Assembly: GCF_035685805.1 (NCBI RefSeq)
Contig: NZ_DASSAB010000045.1
Location: 1-64,000 of the forward strand
Length of the DNA: 64,000 nucleotides
DNA from: Dyella_A sp035685805
GTDB taxonomy: Bacteria > Pseudomonadota > Gammaproteobacteria > Xanthomonadales > Rhodanobacteraceae
Reading direction: 5' to 3'
Of this stretch, positions 17,593 to 24,717 are shown in pieces; within the stretch, counting starts at the first letter, position 1, and the number at the start of each line of letters is the position of its first letter. A program made the position numbers and the translations under genes. The notes below the pieces were generated by a model. It made no database searches. It was not told the DNA's origin and saw only the letters and a program-made list of their open reading frames with translations.

Positions 17593-18861
17593 ATGGCTAC
17601 GGCTACTGCAACGGCAAAGAACGCGCGAAACCTGGGCGCCCAGCGCGCCCAGGTAAGCCAGACGACCATGTACGACTGGGTCGCCCTGGACAAGCGCGGC
17701 AAGCGCATGAAGGGCGAGATGCCGGCGAAGAACGCTTCGCTGGTGAAGGCCGAACTGCGTCGACAGGGAATGAACCCGCAGACCGTGCGGGAGCGTGCCA
17801 AACCGCTCTTCGGCGCGAGCGGGAGTACCGTAAAGCCCCGCGACGTGGCCATCTTCAGCCGCCAGATCGCCACCATGATGGCCTCGGGCGTGCCGATGGT
17901 GCAGTCGTTCGAAATCATCGCGGACGGCCAGAAGAACATCCGCTTCAAGAACATGCTGGTGGACGTCAAGCAGGGCATCGAGGGCGGTGCTTCGTTGAAC
18001 GAGGCGCTCGCCAAGTACCCGGTGCAGTTCGACGAGCTCTACCGCAACCTGGTGCGCGCAGGCGAGTCTGCGGGTGTCTTGGACACCGTGCTGGACACGG
18101 TCGCCACTTACAAGGAGCGGATGGAGGCCATCAAGAGCAAGATCAAGAAGGCTCTGTTCTACCCCGTCATGGTGCTCGCCGTGGCCTTGCTTGTGAGCAT
18201 GATCTTGCTGCTGTTCGTGGTTCCAGTGTTCGAGGAAACCTTTCGCCAAGCAGGTGCCGAGCTGCCAGCGCCGACGCAGGTTGTGATTTCTGCGTCCAAG
18301 TTCATGCAGAGCTACTGGTGGCTGGTTATCGGCAGCATTGTTGGCGGCATCGTGGCGCTCACCATGGCCAAGCGCCGGTCCACCAAGTTCGCCCATTTTC
18401 TCGACCGGCTGATGCTGAAGCTGCCCGTGATCGGCAACATCCTTCGGCAATCGGCGATCGCCCGCTTTGCCCGCACGCTTGGCGTCACATTCCGCGCGGG
18501 TGTGCCGCTGGTGGAGGCTCTCGACGCCGTGGCCGGCGCCACCGGCAGCATCGTCTACGGAGACGCCATCCGGCTGATGCGCGACGACATCGCAGTGGGT
18601 CACCAGCTGCAATTGGCAATGCGCCAGACCGGCCTGTTTCCCAACATGGTGGTGCAGATGACGGCCATCGGTGAGGAATCCGGTGCCTTGGACAACATGC
18701 TGTTCAAGGTGGCCGAGTTCTACGAGGAGGAGGTCAACAACGCGGTCGACACCCTGTCGACCCTGCTGGAACCGCTGATCATGGTGATCCTGGGCGTGCT
18801 GGTCGGCGGCATGGTGGTATCGCTCTACCTGCCGATCTTCAAGCTCGCAGGCACCGTGTAA
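17593..18861 (+). CDS. pilC: Type IV pilus inner-membrane platform protein PilC
   Basis: A 422-residue polytopic membrane protein that couples the PilB/PilT motors to pilin polymerisation. It contains two T2SSF domains: residues about 85-205 (FSRQIATMMASGVPMVQSFEI ... KSKIKKALFYPVMV) and about 285-410 (FARTLGVTFRAGVPLVEALD ... LSTLLEPLIMVILG). The three usual membrane helices are visible. ATG 17593 is preceded by GGGGGAA. A strong terminator follows the stop, so pilB-pilC probably end one transcript before pilD. Confidence 0.97.
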   Translation: MATATATAKNARNLGAQRAQVSQTTMYDWVALDKRGKRMKGEMPAKNASLVKAELRRQGMNPQTVRERAKPLFGASGSTVKPRDVAIFSRQIATMMASGVPMVQSFEIIADGQKNIRFKNMLVDVKQGIEGGASLNEALAKYPVQFDELYRNLVRAGESAGVLDTVLDTVATYKERMEAIKSKIKKALFYPVMVLAVALLVSMILLLFVVPVFEETFRQAGAELPAPTQVVISASKFMQSYWWLVIGSIVGGIVALTMAKRRSTKFAHFLDRLMLKLPVIGNILRQSAIARFARTLGVTFRAGVPLVEALDAVAGATGSIVYGDAIRLMRDDIAVGHQLQLAMRQTGLFPNMVVQMTAIGEESGALDNMLFKVAEFYEEEVNNAVDTLSTLLEPLIMVILGVLVGGMVVSLYLPIFKLAGTV

Positions 18862-18874
18862 GCTTCGCCTCCGA

Positions 18875-18913
18875 AGCCCCTCTCCCGCCGGGAGGGGGGC
18901 TTTTTGCTTTTTT
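18875..18913 (+). terminator. Rho-independent terminator after pilC
   Basis: A 12-bp G+C-rich stem (18875-18886 with 18890-18901, one G-T pair) and a 3-nt loop are followed by TTTTTGCTTTTTT. It ends the pilB-pilC transcript. pilD begins 17 bp beyond and must use read-through or a promoter nearby. Confidence 0.88.
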
Positions 18914-18930
18914 GTGCTGCAGGAAAACGC

Positions 18931-19791
18931 ATGTCCGAGTTTCCGCTGTGGGTGTGGATCAGTTTTGCCGGCGTCCTCGGCCTGCTGGTCGGCAGTTTCC
19001 TCAACGTGGTGATCCTGCGATTACCCGCGCGGATGGAAGCCCTGTGGCGGCGGGAGGCCCGCGAGGTGCTGCAGCTGGAGCCTGATGACGCCTCCGCGCT
19101 GCCGCCGGGCATCGTGCGCGAGCGCTCGCACTGTCCGCACTGCAAGCATCCGCTGGCAGCGAGGGACAACGTCCCCCTGCTGGGGTGGTTGATGCTGAAA
19201 GGCCGGTGCCGCTACTGCCGCGCCCCGGTCTCGCCCCAATACCCGTTGGTGGAGTTGCTCAGCGGCGTGTGCAGCGCGGTCGTGGTGTGGCGCTTCGGCG
19301 CCACCCCGGCGGCGGCGGCAGGACTGTTCCTGAGCTGGATGCTGATCGCCCTGTCCGGCATCGATTTCCGCACCCAGCTGCTGCCGGACCAGCTGGTTTA
19401 TCCGCTGCTGTGGGTCGGCCTGCTGCTCTCGCTCGGCCCGATGTTCGTCGCGCCAGGCACGGCCATTCTGGGCGCCGCCATCGGGTATCTGAGCCTGTGG
19501 AGCGTTTACTGGGGCTTCAAGCTGCTGACCGGCAAGGAGGGCATGGGCCATGGCGACTTCAAATTGCTCGCGGCACTGGGCGCCTGGATGGGTGTGACCT
19601 GTCTGCTTCCGGTGGTGCTGCTGTCATCGCTCATCGGCGCGATCGTAGGCGGCAGCCTGATGGCGATGCGGAAGCATGAGCGAGATCTCCCGATGCCGTT
19701 TGGCCCTTTCATAGCAGCTGCCGGCTGGGTCTGGTTCGTGGCCGGCGATCGCTTGCTCGGCGCTTACCTGCACCTCAGCGGGCTGCGCTAG
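18931..19791 (+). CDS. pilD: Prepilin peptidase/N-methyltransferase PilD
   Basis: A 286-residue inner-membrane aspartic protease that cleaves prepilin leaders after Gly and N-methylates the new N-terminus. The cytoplasmic loop carries the zinc-binding cysteines Cys68, Cys71, Cys93 and Cys96. The two catalytic aspartates are Asp145 in SGIDFRTQLLPD and Asp209 in the GMGHGDFKL (GxGD) motif. About eight membrane segments follow. An upstream in-frame ATG at 18904 lies in the pilC terminator; ATG 18931 with AGGAAAA in front is the better start. It also processes type II secretion pseudopilins, relevant to the gspN and lipase genes in this window. coaE follows after 8 bp. Confidence 0.97.
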   Translation: MSEFPLWVWISFAGVLGLLVGSFLNVVILRLPARMEALWRREAREVLQLEPDDASALPPGIVRERSHCPHCKHPLAARDNVPLLGWLMLKGRCRYCRAPVSPQYPLVELLSGVCSAVVVWRFGATPAAAAGLFLSWMLIALSGIDFRTQLLPDQLVYPLLWVGLLLSLGPMFVAPGTAILGAAIGYLSLWSVYWGFKLLTGKEGMGHGDFKLLAALGAWMGVTCLLPVVLLSSLIGAIVGGSLMAMRKHERDLPMPFGPFIAAAGWVWFVAGDRLLGAYLHLSGLR

Positions 19792-19799
19792 GACCCGCC

Positions 19800-20414
19800 A
19801 TGACGCGCTTCGTGGTCGCGCTCACCGGGGGTGTTGCAGCGGGCAAGACCGCCACGTCGCGCTGCTTCGAAACCCGCGGGATCGCCGTGTACGACGCCGA
19901 CCAGGCGGCGCGCGAGGTGGTCGAGCCCGGCAGCTCCGGGCTGGCGGCGATTGTGCAGGCCTTCGGCAGCGAGGTGCTGGGGAGCGACGGGCGGCTGGAC
20001 CGCCCCGCCATGCGGCATCGCATCTTTGCTGATCAGGACGCCCGGGCCACGCTGGAGTCGATCGTCCATCCGCGCGTGCGCCAGTGGCTGAGAGATCGTG
20101 CCGGCGCCGATGCCGGACCGTACTGCGTGCTCGCCATTCCCCTGCTGGTGGAAAACCTGCCCCACTACCGCTGGGTCGATCGGGTGCTTGCGGTGGAGCT
20201 GCCCGAGGCAGAACAGATGGCGCGCCTGATGGCACGCGATGGCGTGGACGAGGAACTGGCGCGTCGCATGCTTGCCAGCCAGGCCAGCCGCGCCGAGCGC
20301 TTGGCCATCGCCGATGATGTCATCGACAACCGGGGCGACCGCGATGCACTGGACGCACAGGTGGCGACGCTGCACACGAAGTATCTCGCCCTGAGTACTG
20401 CCCGCACTGCCTGA
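19800..20414 (+). CDS. coaE: Dephospho-CoA kinase CoaE
   Basis: Catalyses the last step of coenzyme A synthesis, ATP-dependent phosphorylation of the 3'-OH of dephospho-CoA. The 204-residue protein has the P-loop LTGGVAAGKTATSRCF at residues 8-23, the YDADQAAREVV substrate segment, HPRVRQWL, and a CVLAIPLLVE strand, all typical of CoaE. It lies 8 bp after pilD, the pilD-coaE order common in gammaproteobacteria, and probably shares its transcript. The zapD and yacG genes often found between coaE and mutT are absent here. Confidence 0.95.
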   Translation: MTRFVVALTGGVAAGKTATSRCFETRGIAVYDADQAAREVVEPGSSGLAAIVQAFGSEVLGSDGRLDRPAMRHRIFADQDARATLESIVHPRVRQWLRDRAGADAGPYCVLAIPLLVENLPHYRWVDRVLAVELPEAEQMARLMARDGVDEELARRMLASQASRAERLAIADDVIDNRGDRDALDAQVATLHTKYLALSTARTA

Positions 20415-20459
20415 TCCTCTGGCGCGGCACGCCTCGCTTCCGACCCGAGGAGATACGCC

Positions 20460-20909
20460 TCAGCGCGCCGAAGTGCCGGCCGGCGCAGCCGGGTCGGCAG
20501 CCGTATCCAGGAGTCGGTGCAGGATGTGCTGGTCGGCCGGCGCCAGCTGCGTCACGTCCACCGCGTTCGGCAGGCACCAGCGCAGTGCCTGCCCTTCAAC
20601 CGACCGTGCGGTGCCTTCCCATGCGTGCACGCGCCAGGTATCGAGCAGCAGACTGAGCGCGTCATAACGCCAGGGCAGCACCACGAACGGCGTGCAGGAA
20701 AGCACGTGGATGCCCAGCTCCTCGTGCAGTTCACGCGCCAGCCCCTCAGCCGGCGACTCGCCGGGCTCAAGCTTGCCTCCGGGAAACTCCCACAGGCCGG
20801 CCAGATGCTTGCCCACTGGCCGCTCGCACAGCAGTACCCGGCCGTGCGTATCACACAGCACGCCCGCCATCACATGGAGCGGTGCCGGAGCCGGAGACGA
20901 CGCATTCAT
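20460..20909 (-). CDS. mutT: Nudix hydrolase, MutT-like 8-oxo-dGTP diphosphatase
   Basis: A 149-residue Nudix enzyme that hydrolyses oxidised (d)GTP to the monophosphate, preventing A-to-C mutations. The full Nudix box is present at about residues 44-66: GGKLEPGESPAEGLARELHE followed by ELGI. The MAGVLCD opening and WEFPGGKLE are close to canonical MutT. It lacks the second (ThiE-like) domain seen in some gammaproteobacterial MutT proteins. ATG 20909 overlaps the folA stop by one base (TAATG), so it is co-transcribed with folA and convergent with coaE. Confidence 0.88.
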   Translation of the reverse strand: MNASSPAPAPLHVMAGVLCDTHGRVLLCERPVGKHLAGLWEFPGGKLEPGESPAEGLARELHEELGIHVLSCTPFVVLPWRYDALSLLLDTWRVHAWEGTARSVEGQALRWCLPNAVDVTQLAPADQHILHRLLDTAADPAAPAGTSAR

Positions 20910-21397
20910 TACTGGCTGCGAATGTATTCGACCATGTCGAAATCGTAGGCGTGCGCGGCGTCCGCCTTGTGGTGGGTACGCGCCACCTCGGTCCAGTCGC
21001 TGAAGTGCACGCCGGGAAAGAAGGTATCCGCACCTTCTACAGCGGCGCTGACCCAGGTGAGATACAGACGTTGCGCAACGTGCAGCGTCTCGGCGTAGAC
21101 CTGGCCGCCTCCGATCACCATCAGCCCGGTGCCATCGGCGCGTGCGCGCGCCTCTTCGATCGACCGGACGGTGACCTGACCCGGGAACGGTGCCTCGTGG
21201 CGACGGGACAGCACCAGATTCGTCCGGTCCGGGAGCGCCCGGCCAATGGCCAGCGCGGTGTTGTAGCCCATCAGCACGTATTTGCCGAGCGTGAGCTGCT
21301 TGAACCAGCGCAGATCATCCGGCAGATGCCACGGCAGCTTCCCGTGGCGGCCAATGGCAAAATTCTCGTCAAGAGCGGCGATCAGCGAAACGGCCAT
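20909..21397 (-). CDS. folA: Dihydrofolate reductase FolA
   Basis: Reduces dihydrofolate to tetrahydrofolate with NADPH, regenerating the cofactor oxidised by ThyA. The 162-residue length matches chromosomal DHFRs. It opens SLIAALDENFAIGRHGKLPW, followed by LPDDLRWFK with the catalytic acid (Asp27 equivalent), MGYNTALAIGRALPDRTN and VIGGGQVYAE near residue 95. AAGGA precedes ATG 21397. It lies 79 bp after thyA with a small hairpin between, and overlaps mutT by one base. Confidence 0.96.
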   Translation of the reverse strand: MAVSLIAALDENFAIGRHGKLPWHLPDDLRWFKQLTLGKYVLMGYNTALAIGRALPDRTNLVLSRRHEAPFPGQVTVRSIEEARARADGTGLMVIGGGQVYAETLHVAQRLYLTWVSAAVEGADTFFPGVHFSDWTEVARTHHKADAAHAYDFDMVEYIRSQ

Positions 21398-21438
21398 GGC
21401 AGTCCTTCGGCGCATGAAGTTGCGGCGCGGGGACCGCG

Positions 21439-21457
21439 CCATCACAGGCTGTGATGG
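21439..21457 (-). other. Hairpin between thyA and folA
   Basis: A perfect 8-bp inverted repeat (CCATCACA / TGTGATGG, 3-nt loop) lies in the 79-bp gap between thyA and folA. It has no T-run. It may modulate read-through or mRNA stability; no known regulator motif is claimed. Confidence 0.45.
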
Positions 21458-21476
21458 TACCGCGGCGCGCGCGTCG

Positions 21477-22271
21477 TCACACCGCGACAGGAGCCTTGAT
21501 GGCCGGGTGCGACACGTAGTCCACGAAGGCGACATCCTCGAAGCGGAAGTCGAAGATCGACGCAACCTCCGGATTGAGCCGCAGCCGCGGCAGCGGCAAC
21601 GGCTCGCGCGAAAGCTGCAGCCGCGCCTGTTCGACATGATTGGCGTACAGGTGCGCGTCCCCCAGCGTGTGCACGAAGTCGCCGACCTCCAGGCCACATA
21701 CCTGCGCCACCATGTGGGTCAGCAAGGCATAGCTGGCGATGTTGAACGGCACGCCCAGGAAGATGTCACCTGACCGCTGGTACAGCTGGCAACTGAGCCG
21801 CCCTTGGGCAACGTAGAACTGGAACATCGTGTGGCAGGGCATCAGCGCCATCTGCGACAGCTCGCCCACGTTCCATGCGCTGACGATCAGCCGGCGCGAA
21901 TCGGGGTTGCGGCGGATCTCGTCAACCACCCAGCGGATCTGGTCGACGACGCCGCCGTCGGCCGTGGGCCATGCACGCCACTGCCGCCCATAGACCGGGC
22001 CCAGTTCGCCCTGCTCGTCAGCCCACTCGTCCCAGATGCGGACGCCGTGCTCCTTCAGATAGCCGATGTTGGTCTCGCCGCGCAGGAACCAGATCAGCTC
22101 GTGCACGATCGATTTCAGATGCAGCTTCTTGGTGGTCACCAAGGGAAAGCCCTGGCGAAGGTCGAAACGCATCTGCCAGCCGAACACGCTGCGCGTGCCG
22201 GTGCCGGTGCGGTCGGATTTGTCGGTGCCGTGTTCCAGCACGTGGCGAAGCAGGTCGAGGTAGGCGCGCAT
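21477..22271 (-). CDS. thyA: Thymidylate synthase ThyA
   Basis: Methylates dUMP to dTMP with methylene-tetrahydrofolate. At 264 residues it has the same length as the E. coli enzyme, and the catalytic cysteine is Cys146 in MALMPCHTMFQFY. Other conserved parts are SDRTGTGTRSVFG, LHLKSIVHELIWFLRG, LGPVYGRQWR, the YQRSGDIFLGVPFNIASYA dUMP-binding segment and GDAHLYANHVEQ. The longer upstream open frame is not needed; ATG 22271 gives the canonical N-terminus. It is upstream of folA in one leftward operon. lgt, its usual upstream neighbour, lies 1.3 kb further, beyond the inserted GYF-AIM24 gene. Confidence 0.97.
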   Translation of the reverse strand: MRAYLDLLRHVLEHGTDKSDRTGTGTRSVFGWQMRFDLRQGFPLVTTKKLHLKSIVHELIWFLRGETNIGYLKEHGVRIWDEWADEQGELGPVYGRQWRAWPTADGGVVDQIRWVVDEIRRNPDSRRLIVSAWNVGELSQMALMPCHTMFQFYVAQGRLSCQLYQRSGDIFLGVPFNIASYALLTHMVAQVCGLEVGDFVHTLGDAHLYANHVEQARLQLSREPLPLPRLRLNPEVASIFDFRFEDVAFVDYVSHPAIKAPVAV

Positions 22272-22389
22272 CCGGCAAGGATAACGGTGCCGCCGGCGGT
22301 GTGGGAGCCAACTCCGGCATGACATCGGTCACTCGCCCGGTCACCCGACGCGGCCTAGACTCGGGCTTTCACCCAAGGAGATCAGCGCC

Positions 22390-23400
22390 ATGACGCAGTG
22401 GTATTTCAGCTACGGCAAGAACACCGACCGCATCGGCCCGCTGGACGACGTCGCTGCGCGCGAACAGGCCCGCAACCAGCCCGACGGCTACTGCTGGCGC
22501 GAAGGCATTGGCGAGTGGCAGCCGATCCGCGCGGTGGCCGAGCTGCAGGCCGGCCTGGACGCGGCGCCGCCGCCCGCACCGCCCAGCCGCAGCAGCAGCG
22601 CCGACGACATCGACCACCGCATTGTCGGCACCGACATGCAGTTCGTGGAGATCGAACTGGATCCCGGCGAGAGCGCGATCGCCGAGGCCGGCGCGCTGAT
22701 GTACAAGGAAGCCCACGTGCAGATGGACACGGTGTTCGGCGACGGCTCGACCGCCAGCCAGGGCGGTGGCCTCATGGACAAGCTGCTTTCCGCCGGCAAG
22801 CGGGTGATCACCGGCGAGAGCCTGTTCACCACCGTGTTCACGCACACCGGGCAGGGCAAGGCCAAGGTGGCCTTCGCGGCGCCCTACCCCGGCACCGTGA
22901 TGGCGATGAAGCTGTCCGAGCACGGCGGCCGCCTGATCTGCCAGAAGGACTCGTTCCTCGCCGGCGCCCGCGGCGTGCAGCTGGGCATCTTCTTCCAGCG
23001 CAAGATCCTCACCGGGCTGTTCGGCGGCGACGGCTTCATCATGCAGAAGCTCGAGGGCGACGGCTGGGTCTTCGTGCACGCGGGCGGCACCGTGGTGCAG
23101 CGGGAGCTGCGTGCCGGCGAGCGGCTCGATGTCGACACCGGCTGCGTCGTGGCCTTCCACGACACCGTGAGCATGGACGTGAAGGCGGTCGGCGGCATCA
23201 AGAGCATGGTGTTCGGCGGCGAGGGCATGTTCCTGGCCACGCTGACCGGTCCGGGCACGGTCTGGCTGCAGTCGCTGCCGTTCTCCCGGATGGCCGGCCG
23301 CATGCTCGCCGCTGCACCGCAGGGCGGCGGCCAGCGCCGCGGCGAAGGCTCGATCCTCGGAGGACTGGGAGACATCCTCGGCGGCGACCGCAACTTCTAG
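22390..23400 (+). CDS. GYF_2 (DUF4339) plus AIM24/TIGR00266 domain protein
   Basis: A 336-residue two-domain protein. Residues about 1-50 (WYFSYGKNTDRIGPLDD ... GYCWREGIGEWQPI) form a GYF_2/DUF4339 module, usually seen as a peptide- or membrane-associated adaptor. After a proline/serine linker, residues about 75-300 form an AIM24-like beta domain of the TIGR00266 family (MQFVEIELDPGESAIAEAGA, GESLFTTVFTH, AFAAPYPG, GGDGFIMQKLEGDG). The glycine-rich tail ends GGLGDILGGDRNF. The function of bacterial AIM24 proteins is not established. AAGGAG precedes the ATG. It interrupts the usual lgt-thyA neighbourhood and is transcribed opposite to both. Confidence 0.85.
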   Translation: MTQWYFSYGKNTDRIGPLDDVAAREQARNQPDGYCWREGIGEWQPIRAVAELQAGLDAAPPPAPPSRSSSADDIDHRIVGTDMQFVEIELDPGESAIAEAGALMYKEAHVQMDTVFGDGSTASQGGGLMDKLLSAGKRVITGESLFTTVFTHTGQGKAKVAFAAPYPGTVMAMKLSEHGGRLICQKDSFLAGARGVQLGIFFQRKILTGLFGGDGFIMQKLEGDGWVFVHAGGTVVQRELRAGERLDVDTGCVVAFHDTVSMDVKAVGGIKSMVFGGEGMFLATLTGPGTVWLQSLPFSRMAGRMLAAAPQGGGQRRGEGSILGGLGDILGGDRNF

Positions 23401-23409
23401 GCAGCCCTG

Positions 23410-23449
23410 CCCCTCGGCCCGCCGGGTTCAGCCCCGGCGGGCCGAGGGG
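23410..23449. terminator. Large G+C-rich hairpin between convergent genes
   Basis: A perfect 17-bp inverted repeat (23410-23426 with 23433-23449, loop 6) starts 10 bp after the GYF-AIM24 stop and lies 150 bp beyond the lgt stop. No T-run follows on either strand. It could act as a bidirectional terminator or transcript-end stabiliser. Confidence 0.5.
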
Positions 23450-23599
23450 CCGCAGCCACGGGGGCGGCGCCGAAGCCGCTCCCGCCGCCACGTACGATGA
23501 AGCCCGCTGCTGCTCGCCAGCCCGGTTCTTATGCCCTCGCGATATGGCCAGCCTCTCGGACGGCGGCGTCATGGCCGAGGCCACTGCGCCGAGCCGCCC

Positions 23600-24502
23600 T
23601 CAGTCGTGCGCGGCGAGCGGCGACTGCGGCGGGGCGATCGGCAGCGTCGGTGCGCGGCGCGACAGCCCGATCAGCACCACGCCCACCACGATCAGCGGGA
23701 TCGACTGCACCTGCCCCATGGTGAGCCAGTTCCATGCGAGATAGCCGAGCTGCGCGTCCGGGACGCGCACGAACTCAACCGCAAACCGGAAGCCGCCATA
23801 CATCAGCGCGAACAGGCCGGAGATCAGGTAGCGCGGCCGTGGCTTGAGCGATACCAGCCACAGCACCACGAACATCACCAGCCCTTCGAGCACCATCTCG
23901 TAGAGCTGAGAGGGGTGGCGCGGCAATGCTCCGAACTGGCGCAGCCGCTCGCCCAGGGACGGGTCTGCCGCCGCCAGCTGCAGATCCTCGGTCGCCGAGC
24001 CGGGGAAGATCATTGCCCAAGGCGCGTCGCTGGGCTTGCCCCACAGCTCGCCGTTGACGAAGTTGCCGAACCGCCCCAGCCCCAGACCCAGCGGCACCAG
24101 CGGGGCAACGAAGTCGATCGTGTCGAACGGGTGCAGCCGATGTCGCCGGGACCACCACCAGCCGGCCAGCACCACGCCCAGCAAGCCGCCGTGGAAGCTC
24201 ATGCCGCCGTCCCACACCTTGAACAGCGACAACGGCTCGCGCCACATCCAGCCGATGCCACCGGCGTAGTAGAACAGCATGTACCAGACACGGCCGCCCA
24301 CGATCACACCCATCATTCCGTAGAAGAACAGGTCGCCCAGCGCGTCCCGACTCACCGGCAGCCGCCCCCGCCGGCGCCGGTACTCGCCCAGCACCGCCAC
24401 CAGCACGAAGCCCAGCAGGTACATCAGCCCGTACCAGTGCACCTGGAGGAAGCCCAGGCGAAAAGCGACCGGGTCGAAGTGGACGATGAAAGGGGGCGTC
24501 AT
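23600..24502 (-). CDS. lgt: Prolipoprotein diacylglyceryl transferase Lgt
   Basis: Attaches diacylglycerol from phosphatidylglycerol to the lipobox cysteine of prolipoproteins, first step of lipoprotein maturation, in the inner membrane. The 300-residue protein has about seven membrane helices and the Lgt signature GLGLGRFGNFVNGELWG. Other conserved parts are the HWYGLMYLLGF segment near residue 24, GGMSFHGGLLG and RHPSQLYEMVLEG. ATG 24502 (MTPPFIVHFDP) gives the standard N-terminus; an upstream in-frame start would add about 28 unlikely residues. The LemA-like lipoprotein in this window would be one of its substrates. Confidence 0.95.
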   Translation of the reverse strand: MTPPFIVHFDPVAFRLGFLQVHWYGLMYLLGFVLVAVLGEYRRRRGRLPVSRDALGDLFFYGMMGVIVGGRVWYMLFYYAGGIGWMWREPLSLFKVWDGGMSFHGGLLGVVLAGWWWSRRHRLHPFDTIDFVAPLVPLGLGLGRFGNFVNGELWGKPSDAPWAMIFPGSATEDLQLAAADPSLGERLRQFGALPRHPSQLYEMVLEGLVMFVVLWLVSLKPRPRYLISGLFALMYGGFRFAVEFVRVPDAQLGYLAWNWLTMGQVQSIPLIVVGVVLIGLSRRAPTLPIAPPQSPLAAHD

Positions 24503-24717
24503 AAGCAGCAAGGAGGCCGGCAAAAACGCAGAGTGTACCGGTACGAACGTAGGCCAACTGCGGACAAAAACCTGCTTCCCCGACATCGACCGTCGAAATC
24601 ACCGGGAGCTGGCATACTTGACCCGGACCGGGGATGTCGGGATTGCAGGGGCTCCGACTCCTCCCGGCGGCGCGCTCCTCGCCGCCGGATCAATGCAGGG
24701 AGCAACAGGGGAAAAAC

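Noticed and set aside
15918..18014. 698-codon open frame on the minus strand opposite pilB and pilC
   Set aside because: It is a mirror of the high-G+C coding frames of pilB/pilC. The translation is low-complexity His/Arg/Ala-rich with no family motif.
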